NCBI GenBank assembly: GCA_002407675.1
Contig: DHNW01000023.1
Span: 1 to 15,014 of the forward strand
Source of the DNA: Ruminococcaceae bacterium UBA5406
GTDB taxonomy: Bacteria > Bacillota > Clostridia > Oscillospirales > Acutalibacteraceae
DNA: 15,014 bases
Reading direction: 5' to 3'
How positions within the stretch are numbered: position 1 is the first letter of the stretch; the number at the start of each line of letters is the position of its first letter. Shown here in pieces: positions 1-6,429 of the stretch. Under the pieces are notes generated by a model. It did no database searches. It had not been told where the DNA came from and was given only the letters and a program-made list of their open reading frames with translations. Position numbers and translations under genes: made by a program.

Positions 1-1642
1 CCCTGTTGTGGAGCCGGTAGGCGCTGCGGGAATCCGCTTCCGCAAGGTATTTGTAGTTCGGGTGCATTTTAGGGTCATACTTTTTACCTTTGAAAGGAGC
101 AGCCCCCCGGATGTTGGTAATGCACTCCGACCTGTCAAGATGGGCAAGCTCCGTCTCGTCCATCAGATAACGCCCGTTTTTCTGTTCGTTTGAATTGTAG
201 CTGTTTTTGCCCAGACTGCCGGCAGTCCCTCCGCCGCCGTAAGACACAGTGTCAATGGTGGCTTTCCCGAGCAGACTGTGGGAAATATACCGGGTCGTTA
301 TTTCACCGCTGCCGCCGAGGAACAGGACCGAAGCGCAGTTGGATATGATGGTTTCCCATTTGTCCTTATAAAGGGCTTTCAGCTGGCCCAGGTTCTGGAA
401 CAGCATTTCGATCGAAACCCATCTTTTCCGGAGGACGGAAACCATACGGTCCAGGTCCGGAAAAGCGCCGATATTCGCAATTTCGTCGAGGATGAAGCGG
501 ACCGGGATTTTCAAGTGCTTTTCCGGGCTGTCGTCCGCTTCCTTTGAAAGCAGCTTGCACATGACGTCCAGCAGGATGGCCACAATAAAGTCGAAAGTCG
601 TATCCGTATCGCTCACAAGGATAAACAGGGCCGTTTTTTCATTCCCGGCCTTTTCAAGCTCCATTTCATCTTCGGAAAGGAGATCCGCGACTTTAGGGAT
701 ATCAAAGGGGGTAAGGCGGACGGCAACGCTCAGCAGGATGGATTTCATGGATTTTCCAGCGCCGAGCTTGAACTTTTTATACTGCCGGACGGCAAAGCTG
801 TTTGGGTTTTCCTGTTCCAGATCGTCGAACAGGACGTCAACTGCTGATTTATAATCCTCGTCTTCTTCTTTTGTTTTGGAGTGGTCAAGAAGGAGAATCA
901 GGGAATTCATGTTTTTTTCTTCTTCCAGGCAGGTTTCCTGAATGTAGGCAATATGGGCCAGGAACCAAAGGTTTTCGCAGTTGTCCCAGAAGTTGGCGTC
1001 GGTCACCCCTTTCTGTACGCCTCCGTTGGTATTGGCAATCAGGATCTTGACGAATCTCATGATATCCTCAGGTTCTTTGCAGTAATGGAACGGGTTAAAG
1101 CGCAGGCTGTTTTCCATGTGCTCAACGTCGAATACTTTGACCTTGTAGCCGTGCCCTTCCAGCATTTTCCCCGTATTCCAGAGAAGGCTGCCGTTCGGGT
1201 CTGTGATGACATAGCTTGCGTTCATCTGCATGATGTTGGGCAGCGCGTAAAAGCGGGATTTCCCGGAAGCGGTCGCGCCGATAATAAAGGAATGGCAGTC
1301 TAGATGGGTCTGTTCCTGATTCATGGAAAGAAACTCCGTCTGGGAAAGAATGATGTTTTTCCGGGGATCTTCATCTATGTAAGGCTTCCGATCCTTTTCC
1401 GTCCCCCAGCGGGATGAACCGTATTCAATGTCTTTGTACTCCCGCTTTTTTCCCTTGTCGTTTCCCATTTTCAGAAGGATCATAATCAGGGAAACGGCCA
1501 GGGAGCCTTCCGCGGTGCTTTTCCAGCTGACGGGATACTGGATTTCCTGCGTAACCCATTGGATCAGGAAATACAGGAGGCCGAAAGTCATACAGAAAAG
1601 GAAAAGATTGACGGCAGTTTTGTTTTTGAACAATGTTTTCAT
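1..1642 (-). CDS. virD4: VirD4/TraG-type type IV coupling protein, C-terminus cut by window edge
   Basis: This gene runs off the left edge; 547 codons are present. It encodes a conjugative coupling ATPase that would link the relaxosome to the type IV secretion channel at the inner membrane. The translation begins MKTLFKNK. It has hydrophobic segments at about residues 9-30 and 47-58, then a Walker A motif GATASGKS at 122-129, and a Walker B-like FILDEIANIG at about 373-382. A conserved QNLGQL stretch follows, as in the VirD4 proteins of clostridial conjugative transposons. The ATG overlaps the TGA of the upstream pcfB-like gene as ATGA, which suggests translational coupling. Family membership is clear. 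The missing part is the extreme C-terminus. Confidence 0.93.
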   Translation of the reverse strand, partial: MKTLFKNKTAVNLFLFCMTFGLLYFLIQWVTQEIQYPVSWKSTAEGSLAVSLIMILLKMGNDKGKKREYKDIEYGSSRWGTEKDRKPYIDEDPRKNIILSQTEFLSMNQEQTHLDCHSFIIGATASGKSRFYALPNIMQMNASYVITDPNGSLLWNTGKMLEGHGYKVKVFDVEHMENSLRFNPFHYCKEPEDIMRFVKILIANTNGGVQKGVTDANFWDNCENLWFLAHIAYIQETCLEEEKNMNSLILLLDHSKTKEEDEDYKSAVDVLFDDLEQENPNSFAVRQYKKFKLGAGKSMKSILLSVAVRLTPFDIPKVADLLSEDEMELEKAGNEKTALFILVSDTDTTFDFIVAILLDVMCKLLSKEADDSPEKHLKIPVRFILDEIANIGAFPDLDRMVSVLRKRWVSIEMLFQNLGQLKALYKDKWETIISNCASVLFLGGSGEITTRYISHSLLGKATIDTVSYGGGGTAGSLGKNSYNSNEQKNGRYLMDETELAHLDRSECITNIRGAAPFKGKKYDPKMHPNYKYLAEADSRSAYRLHNR

Positions 1643-2133
1643 CTTTCCACATCCCGCCCCTTATTTTTCGATTGAACATGTTCCTTTGTCCTTTCCTTTG
1701 CCCGGGCCTGATTGACATTGAACGCTTTTGCTTCGGCCTGCTCGATTTTTTCCTTGAGCGAGGTATGGTCCCTGCCGTCTTTGAAGTAGTCCCGCATGGC
1801 ATTTTCCATGAGGTCGATATCTTTGGCCTTAAACAGGAACAGGTACTGGGTCTTGTCGTTTTTCTCGCGCACCATGGAATACTCAAAATGATATTTGCGC
1901 GCGTAATGGTCAAACCCGCACATCTCATCTTTGGTCACTTCGACCCCCTGGGTTTGCGGTCCGTCTTTTACGAACTTGTGGACATTCTCCTTGTTGGAGG
2001 TAATATGATAGAGAATTTTACCCCCGCCTTCCAGCACTTTCCCGCAAAGCTGGCGGAGTACGGTCTCCGTCAGCCCTTTGGCAGCGTGGAATTCCAGCAT
2101 TACGATTTCTTCCCCCATTTTGTCACCGACCAT
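1639..2133 (-). CDS. PcfB-like conjugation accessory protein (DUF3801)
   Basis: A 164-residue soluble protein of the DUF3801/PcfB type, which is always found beside VirD4 and the relaxase in Gram-positive conjugative elements. PcfB of pCF10 helps dock the relaxosome onto the coupling protein, so the same role is inferred here. The start (MVGDKMGEE) is chosen because AAAGGAGG lies 8 bases upstream; a longer frame reaching 2178 lacks such a site. The start lies 11 bases inside the relaxase 3' end, and the stop overlaps the virD4 ATG, so relaxase, this gene and virD4 form a tightly coupled unit. The C-terminus is highly charged (K/E/R-rich from about residue 120). No membrane segment is seen. 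Confidence 0.85.
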   Translation of the reverse strand: MVGDKMGEEIVMLEFHAAKGLTETVLRQLCGKVLEGGGKILYHITSNKENVHKFVKDGPQTQGVEVTKDEMCGFDHYARKYHFEYSMVREKNDKTQYLFLFKAKDIDLMENAMRDYFKDGRDHTSLKEKIEQAEAKAFNVNQARAKERTKEHVQSKNKGRDVER

Positions 2134-3433
2134 ATTGTTTTCCTCCTTTGTCCGCAAGGACCGCTTTGCCGGATTCAACCCGTTCGGTTACATCACGGGC
2201 TTCCTGCCCGAGATGCAGCTGTTTTTGAAGGGCGTTGTATTTTGCCAGCAAGGCGTCGTAATCCCTGCGGATGCTTTTCAGTTCCGAACAGAATGCTTCC
2301 CGCTTGTCCGGAGCAATCCGGTTTTCTTTCAAGAGTTTTTGGGCGGAAAGGTACAGCTCATATTCATCCTGGTGTTCCTGCCGGTACTGTTCCGGAACTC
2401 CGGCCGAACGGTACCGGTCATATACAGGTTGGTACTGTGAAACGGTATCCAGGCATTCTGAGACAGCCTCTGCTTTTTCAAGCTGTTTCCGCGCCGAGTC
2501 CAGGGCATCCTGTGTTTTCTCCATGGCCTCCCGTATTTTTTGGAACTGGCTTTCAAAATCAGATCCGTTTTTCCGGATATACCCGACAGCGTGGATCATT
2601 GCTTCGATATTCCGCAGTTTCTGCGTATAGGTCAGCGGATTATCCAATTCTTCCTCCTTCGCCGTCCGCCTCCGGATTTCTTTCCGGCTGTATCCTTTCC
2701 CCAGCGTATACGAACGGATCATCCGCTGCTGGCCGTTTGTCCGGCTGCGGAAACGTAAATATTTTCCCGTGTCGTCAACGTAATACATCTCCTTCATACG
2801 GTTAAGAAAATCGCCGCAGCTCTGCGCTGCGGCGATACACTGGTCAATATCATTTTTTAAAATTGCCCGATAGGATGTCACCCTTTCATTTGTGTACCTT
2901 CGCTTCTGCCACTCGGACGGGACAACGACGGAAAGGCCGTGTTCTTCGCAGAGCTTATCGCTCAGTTCGCTCAAATGGCAATGGGTTTTCGTGGTTAAGT
3001 GGAATTTTTTCATATCACTTCCAACAGCGTTAAAAATGAAATGATTATGGATATGAGCCTTGTCAACATGGGTTGCAATGACATACTGGTACTTTCCCCG
3101 GAGAAACTTCCGGGCCAGTTCGCACCCGATCTTGTGCGCTTCTTCCGGCGTAACTTCCCCCGGAGCGAATGACTGGCGCATGGTCATAAGGATGTAAGAT
3201 TTCTTTTTCCCTCCATAATCCCGGACGACTTTCCGGCCGGTTCTGCGTTCAAATTCCTGCTGCGCTTTTATCATTTCAAAATATGCGGATTCCGGAAAGC
3301 AATGAAAAGACGAAACCAGCTCGCCGTTCCGTGTCTTTTCCGGATTTTCAATATAGGCAATGGAATCGTGCGCAGTGGCCACGGGGGAACGGCCCGGCCG
3401 GACTTCTATGCCAGTGATAAAAGTAGTTGCCAT
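2123..3433 (-). CDS. MOBP-type conjugative relaxase
   Basis: A 436-residue relaxase/mobilisation nuclease that would nick oriT and stay covalently bound to the transferred strand. The HUH metal-binding signature is visible: H122 in ATHVDKAH, then HIHNHF with H127, H129 and H131. The N-terminal region MATTFITGI...SIAYIENPEKT matches the family's catalytic-tyrosine segment; Tyr27 is the likely nucleophile, by inference. The C-terminal third is charged and probably coiled-coil (KTQDALDSARKQLEKAE and around), and may carry partner contacts. The ATG lies inside the 3' end of mobC (28-base overlap) with only a weak ribosome site, so its translation is probably coupled to mobC. Length is normal for Tn1549-like relaxases. 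Confidence 0.93.
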   Translation of the reverse strand: MATTFITGIEVRPGRSPVATAHDSIAYIENPEKTRNGELVSSFHCFPESAYFEMIKAQQEFERRTGRKVVRDYGGKKKSYILMTMRQSFAPGEVTPEEAHKIGCELARKFLRGKYQYVIATHVDKAHIHNHFIFNAVGSDMKKFHLTTKTHCHLSELSDKLCEEHGLSVVVPSEWQKRRYTNERVTSYRAILKNDIDQCIAAAQSCGDFLNRMKEMYYVDDTGKYLRFRSRTNGQQRMIRSYTLGKGYSRKEIRRRTAKEEELDNPLTYTQKLRNIEAMIHAVGYIRKNGSDFESQFQKIREAMEKTQDALDSARKQLEKAEAVSECLDTVSQYQPVYDRYRSAGVPEQYRQEHQDEYELYLSAQKLLKENRIAPDKREAFCSELKSIRRDYDALLAKYNALQKQLHLGQEARDVTERVESGKAVLADKGGKQYGR

Positions 3434-3726
3434 ATCTTGTCCAGATCCTTTTTGATAGCTTTCAGTTCGGATTGGTTAACGTCTCCGTAGGTATTCGCAA
3501 CTTTGGCCACCTGGTTGAAGTTGTTTCCGATACGGTTCAGTTCATAGATCACCCCCTTCAGCATGGAATAATCTTCTTTGATGATGTAGCCGTCCAGCGC
3601 CATTTTTCGAAGATACGCGCTTTCGTTCTCGATACCGGCCTCCTTCATTTTCTTTGCTAATAACTCCATTTCCTGTGGGGTTAAATAGAATTCCTGTCTT
3701 AATGTCCGCACTCTTTTTTTTCGCAT
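3406..3726 (-). CDS. mobC: MobC-family relaxosome accessory protein
   Basis: A 106-residue basic protein of the MobC family (plasmid mobilisation relaxosome proteins with a ribbon-helix-helix N-terminus). MRKKRVRTLRQEFYLTPQEM is the DNA-binding strand-helix region. The segment LNRIGNNFNQVAKVAN, about residues 64-79, is the diagnostic MobC motif. It would bind oriT DNA next to the nick and help the relaxase open the strands. GAGG lies 8 bases before the ATG. A perfect 12-bp inverted repeat sits just upstream and is a candidate autoregulatory site. The 3' end overlaps the relaxase start. Confidence 0.92.
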   Translation of the reverse strand: MRKKRVRTLRQEFYLTPQEMELLAKKMKEAGIENESAYLRKMALDGYIIKEDYSMLKGVIYELNRIGNNFNQVAKVANTYGDVNQSELKAIKKDLDKIWQLLLSLA

Positions 3727-3744
3727 GTGCTTTTCCTCGTTCAG

Positions 3745-3776
3745 AATCTTTTCAACAAAAGGTGGTTGAAAAGATT
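3745..3776. repeat. Perfect 12-bp inverted repeat upstream of mobC
   Basis: AATCTTTTCAAC at 3745-3756 and its exact complement GTTGAAAAGATT at 3765-3776, with an 8-base loop. It ends 18 bases before the mobC ATG. It could be a binding site for MobC or the relaxase, or a hairpin that affects mobC translation. Confidence 0.8.
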
Positions 3777-3801
3777 TACTTTAGTTGAAAATTCCGGGGT
3801 A

Positions 3802-3818
3802 TTAGGGGGAACCCCTAA
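3802..3818. repeat. 7-bp inverted repeat, possible nick-region hairpin
   Basis: TTAGGGG at 3802-3808 and CCCCTAA at 3812-3818, with a 3-base loop. Minus-strand reading gives TTAGGGGTTCCCCCTAATAC. Short G/C hairpins of this type next to the nic site are usual in MOBP oriTs; that role is inferred. Confidence 0.6.
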
Positions 3819-3825
3819 CGAGTAG

Positions 3826-3862
3826 TTTTTGAATGACGGCCGGAAGCCGGAAATTTCAAAAA
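3826..3862. repeat. 8-bp inverted repeat enclosing a GC-rich core
   Basis: TTTTTGAA at 3826-3833 pairs with TTCAAAAA at 3855-3862. Between the arms lies GGCCGGAAGCC, itself a small inverted repeat. This builds a compound stem in the putative oriT. Confidence 0.55.
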
Positions 3863-3885
3863 TGGGCAAGTGTCCGGACACTTGC
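3858..3885 (-). terminator. 20-bp perfect palindrome plus T run: terminator or protein-binding site
   Basis: GCAAGTGTCCGGACACTTGC at 3866-3885 is a perfect palindrome. On the minus strand it folds to an 8-bp stem with a CCGG loop, followed after CCA by TTTTT. It lies 18 bases past the stop of the small gene at 3903, as expected for a rho-independent terminator of the ardC-like unit. Perfect symmetry also fits a dimeric regulator or MobC site within oriT. Confidence 0.5.
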
Positions 3886-3902
3886 AATGCTCGCCTGTAG
3901 GG

Positions 3903-4088
3903 TCAGCCAGAAGCTCCGCGATCGGCCTTCTTCAACTTTAAGATAAGGGATCGCAGAACGCGGCGGTCTGATTCTTCCGGCTCCGAGGCAATCGAATCCT
4001 CAAGAATTTTTATTTTTTCCGGCTGCGGCAGACTTTCCAAAACTTTCATAATTTCGGTTTCTTCGTCATTGAGCAATGACTTTTCCAT
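3903..4088 (-). CDS. Small acidic protein of unknown function (61 aa)
   Basis: I do not recognise a family. The protein starts MEKSLLNDEE and is predicted helical, acidic in the first two thirds and basic at the end (LILKLKKADR). AAGGAG lies 10 bases before the ATG, inside the end of the ardC-like gene; the two genes overlap by 23 bases, so they are probably cotranscribed and translationally coupled. A terminator-like palindrome follows. Good ribosome site, coupling and position support a real gene. A role as partner or regulator of the ArdC-like protein is only a guess. Confidence 0.65.
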   Translation of the reverse strand: MEKSLLNDEETEIMKVLESLPQPEKIKILEDSIASEPEESDRRVLRSLILKLKKADRGASG

Positions 4089-5043
4089 TCGGAATCATCT
4101 CCTTTTCGCTGTTTTGTTTTTCCGATTTTTTTAATGCCTCCGACAGCCGCTGCGGAAGTTTTTGCGGCGGCCGCTCCTGTGCCTTTTCAAGGGTTTTCAT
4201 CTCTCCCTGTATCCGGCTGATGATGGAATTTGCGCTGTCCTGGATGTTGTCCAGAATATTCGAAAGCTGCTTCGGGTTCATGCCATAACTCCAGGAGGAA
4301 ACATAATCGAAACTGTAACCGGAAGTGTCGATACCGAGAAAATTTGAAACAATGAACGCAGCGCTCTCCGCTTCAATTTCTTTCTGTTCCCGGCTTTTTT
4401 TCACGCCGTTGTGCAGCACGGCATGCGCATATTCGTGAAGCAGAGTTTTCACAATCTGCGCGTCGCTCATCCCGGACCGGATTGCAATTTTCTGTTCTGA
4501 ATGGGAGCAATATCCTTTCTCATCGTCCGGCATTTGTTCGAATGAGATTTTGTACGGGCTGATGTTTTGAACGGCTGTAAAAATCTTCTGGAAATCAGGA
4601 ACGGCGCCCTGCAATTCATCGCAGAGCGCCGGAAGGGGCTTGCCTTCGGTTTGTGAAACATCGAAAACCGCGGCAGGGTGGAATCGGATTCTAACTTCAC
4701 TGACCGCTTCTGTTTTCGGATTTCCATCTTCATCAAGCACCGGCTTTCCGTTGTCGTCCATAACCGGCTTATCGATTTTTTCCGAAACTTTGACCGGTGC
4801 AAAAATTGAAAGACCCTTTTCTCCCCGCCGGACATACCGGCCGAGTTTTTTCCATGTTTCGAAACCGGCCACATACGTTGCGCTGGGCTTTTGCAGAAAA
4901 ATCAATATGACGTTCCGCGCGGAATACTGGTGGAAAGCGGAAACAGCTTTCAGGTACTGCTTGAAGCGTCCGCTCTGGAAGGTTTGCTGCACTCCTTCCG
5001 ACAATCGCTGAGAAAGTTCCTTCACTTTGTCATTTTGATTCAA
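4066..5043 (-). CDS. ArdC-like antirestriction protein: ssDNA-binding domain plus zinc-peptidase domain
   Basis: A 325-residue two-domain protein. Residues about 1-130 match the ArdC N-terminal ssDNA-binding domain (SARNVILIFLQKPSATYVAG, then FETWKKLGRYVRRGEKG). A zincin domain follows, with the HEYAH motif (H203, E204, H207) and the later acidic EIEAESAAF helix. ArdC-type proteins coat incoming single-stranded conjugative DNA and are linked to protection from restriction; the peptidase role is not settled. The start is TTG (MNQNDKV), preceded by AAGGAG at 9 bases. The tail from about 280 is low-complexity and charged. The upstream side faces the divergent hicAB promoter. Confidence 0.88.
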   Translation of the reverse strand: MNQNDKVKELSQRLSEGVQQTFQSGRFKQYLKAVSAFHQYSARNVILIFLQKPSATYVAGFETWKKLGRYVRRGEKGLSIFAPVKVSEKIDKPVMDDNGKPVLDEDGNPKTEAVSEVRIRFHPAAVFDVSQTEGKPLPALCDELQGAVPDFQKIFTAVQNISPYKISFEQMPDDEKGYCSHSEQKIAIRSGMSDAQIVKTLLHEYAHAVLHNGVKKSREQKEIEAESAAFIVSNFLGIDTSGYSFDYVSSWSYGMNPKQLSNILDNIQDSANSIISRIQGEMKTLEKAQERPPQKLPQRLSEALKKSEKQNSEKEMIPNGKVIAQ

Positions 5044-5105
5044 GATGAATGACTCCTTTCCGAATAAATTTTTAAAAAATGACTAGGGCCAAAATTTACA
5101 CTCTC

Positions 5106-5140
5106 AAAATATGCACACCTACTTTACATGCGCATATTTT
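5106..5140. promoter_or_regulatory. 9-bp inverted repeat overlapping the hicA promoter: likely operator
   Basis: AAAATATGC at 5106-5114 and GCATATTTT at 5132-5140 are exact complements that flank and overlap the -35 box. HicB or the HicAB complex usually represses its own operon by binding such a site through the HicB C-terminal domain, so autoregulation is the natural reading. Confidence 0.6.
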
Positions 5141-5151
5141 AGGCGTATGAT
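5123..5151 (+). promoter_or_regulatory. Sigma-A-type promoter of the hicAB operon
   Basis: TTTACA at 5123-5128 and TATGAT at 5146-5151 are separated by exactly 17 bases. Transcription would begin near 5158, just before AGGAGG at 5161-5166. This places the true hicA start downstream of the promoter and rules out the in-frame ATG at 5111. Confidence 0.75.
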
Positions 5152-5173
5152 AGAATTGTTAGGAGGGGGAATG

Positions 5174-5362
5174 ATGACAGTACGGGATATTTTAAAGATG
5201 CTTCACAAAGACGGGTGGACAGAAATTCCTGACCGGACAAAGGGATCCCATATTCAGCTGAAACATCCTTATAAGCCTGGAAAGGTTACGGTTCCGAATC
5301 ATTCCGGAGATATCCCCCTCGGTACATTGAACAGTATAAAAAAACAGGCCGGGCTGAAATGA
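5174..5362 (+). CDS. hicA: HicA-family mRNA interferase toxin
   Basis: A 62-residue HicA toxin (YcfA-like, double-stranded-RNA-binding fold) that would cleave mRNA when freed from HicB. Family features are MTVRDILKMLHKDGW at the N-terminus, the GSH motif with the catalytic histidine, the KHP strand, and the closing GTLNSIKKQAGLK. Two adjacent ATGs exist at 5171 and 5174. The second is chosen because AGGAGG sits 7 bases upstream and homologues begin MTVR or MKVR. hicB follows after 36 bases. Length is typical for the family. Composition matches the backbone. Confidence 0.93.
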   Translation: MTVRDILKMLHKDGWTEIPDRTKGSHIQLKHPYKPGKVTVPNHSGDIPLGTLNSIKKQAGLK

Positions 5363-5398
5363 ACGGCAATGCCTGTATTCTGAAAGGGGCTGCCGATA

Positions 5399-5821
5399 AT
5401 GCGCAGAGTAACATATTTGGCCATATTTGAACCCAGTAAAGACGGGTACAGCGTATATTTTCCTGATCTGCCTGGCTGCATTAGCTTTGGCTCAGATTTT
5501 GAAGCTGCGCAGAAAGAAGCCGCTGATGCTCTCGGCTTGCATCTATATGGGATGGAAAAAGACGGGGAAGTCATTCCGAAGCCATCGAAAAGTCCAAAAA
5601 TTGATCCTGATACGGCACCTGGATATCTTGTTTCTCCTGTCACTGTTTTCCCAGACTTGGTGAAAAATGAACTGGACAACCGACGCGTTAAAACAAACAT
5701 CACTCTCCCGGTCTGGCTGAAAGAGGCGGCGGAACAAAAGGGCGTCAACTATTCCCGGCTGCTGGAAACGGCTTTGCTGGACTATCTGGGCATCCAAAAT
5801 CATTCAGCCGCAGGGAAGTAA
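5399..5821 (+). CDS. hicB: HicB-family antitoxin with C-terminal DNA-binding domain
   Basis: A 140-residue HicB antitoxin. Residues about 4-50 form the degraded RNase H-like domain (YLAIFEPSKDGYSVYFPDLP, GCISFGSDFEAAQKEAADAL) that caps HicA. The end, about 95-133, looks like a ribbon-helix-helix (VKTNITLPVWLKEAAEQKG, then YSRLLETALLDYL) that would bind the operator upstream of hicA. AAGGGG lies 9 bases before the ATG. Only 5 bases separate its stop from the next gene, so that gene is part of the same operon. Confidence 0.92.
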   Translation: MRRVTYLAIFEPSKDGYSVYFPDLPGCISFGSDFEAAQKEAADALGLHLYGMEKDGEVIPKPSKSPKIDPDTAPGYLVSPVTVFPDLVKNELDNRRVKTNITLPVWLKEAAEQKGVNYSRLLETALLDYLGIQNHSAAGK

Positions 5822-5826
5822 TTACT

Positions 5827-6429
5827 TTGAAATTGATGAATTTAAAACAACTTTATGAAGAAATGAGAGCAAAGCAAGAACCCAGACAACAATTTCAGAT
5901 TGTATATAATGGTGTCATCGCTGATACTTTTTTTTTCATTGACCAAACACCATTTGTACTTGCGTTTGGAATTATAATGACAGGGGCGTATTTTGAGCTT
6001 CAGGTACAGCCTGGATTTAACGTTACGATTCCTTTTTCAAAAAAAATTTATAATATGATTATCAGAGAATTTCATATTAAGTATGATCCAAATCATAAAT
6101 ACAGCCCATTTGATTTTTTGAAAGCAATTAATAAAAAAATACCTCAGCATATAACATCAACCAGACCAGTCGAACCACGCCACATTGCAAAATATCGCCG
6201 TGACATAGAAGAATCAAATAAAGTCTATTTCTGCGGATTTGCTAATCAAAAAAAGTATGGCAGACACGTATCGCAGAAGAATTTACATAAGACTCGGACA
6301 CTAATGGGAGAAGAAGCATATCGGCGTTGTTTACATGAAGGTATTAGCACGAAATGGACCGATATGGAGGGAGCAGATAGGTATAAGCATTGGAAAGACA
6401 TTAATCCAAAGGATTATTTTGATTTTTAA
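5827..6429 (+). CDS. DUF6037-like protein in the hicAB operon
   Basis: A 200-residue protein resembling, from memory, the uncharacterised DUF6037 family, with conserved-looking blocks IAKYRRDIEESNKVYFCGF, VSQKNLHKTRTLMG and ISTKWTD. Function is not known. TTG at 5827 is taken as start because AGGGAAG lies 8 bases upstream at the hicB end; ATG at 5836 is the alternative. It starts 5 bases after hicB, so it is likely under HicB control. The DNA is strikingly AT-rich: bases 6061-6120 have 16 G/C of 60, against 30 of 60 in a hicB stretch (5521-5580). This suggests a separate origin. Its 3' end overlaps the convergent gene by 29 bases. Confidence 0.75.
   Translation: MKLMNLKQLYEEMRAKQEPRQQFQIVYNGVIADTFFFIDQTPFVLAFGIIMTGAYFELQVQPGFNVTIPFSKKIYNMIIREFHIKYDPNHKYSPFDFLKAINKKIPQHITSTRPVEPRHIAKYRRDIEESNKVYFCGFANQKKYGRHVSQKNLHKTRTLMGEEAYRRCLHEGISTKWTDMEGADRYKHWKDINPKDYFDF

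Larger units (their letters stand above)
3727..3902. other. Candidate origin of transfer (oriT) region
   Basis: This 176-base stretch between mobC and a small upstream gene has no coding potential but holds four inverted repeats, listed separately. Position directly upstream of mobC-relaxase is where oriT lies in this element family. The short IR around TTAGGGG/CCCCTAA next to a TACCCC run (minus strand) is the best guess for the nick region. The region is AT-rich with GC-rich stem loops, a typical oriT texture. The exact nick site cannot be read from sequence alone. Confidence 0.6.

Noticed and set aside
1425..1928. A 167-codon minus-strand frame overlapping virD4 and pcfB
   Set aside because: It is an out-of-frame shadow of two genes whose own frames are well supported; the sequence is Arg/Pro/Ser-rich and family-less.
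1633..2805. A 390-codon open frame on the plus strand
   Set aside because: It is antisense to the clearly recognisable pcfB-like and relaxase genes, and its translation is Pro/Phe/Cys-rich with no family resemblance.
4467..4874. A 135-codon minus-strand frame inside the ardC-like gene
   Set aside because: Unlike the tnpV case it shows no recognisable family and no ribosome site; it looks like a chance shadow.
5111..5173. Extended hicA start at ATG 5111
   Set aside because: The promoter -35 and -10 boxes lie inside the extension, and AGGAGG with homology supports the start at 5174.
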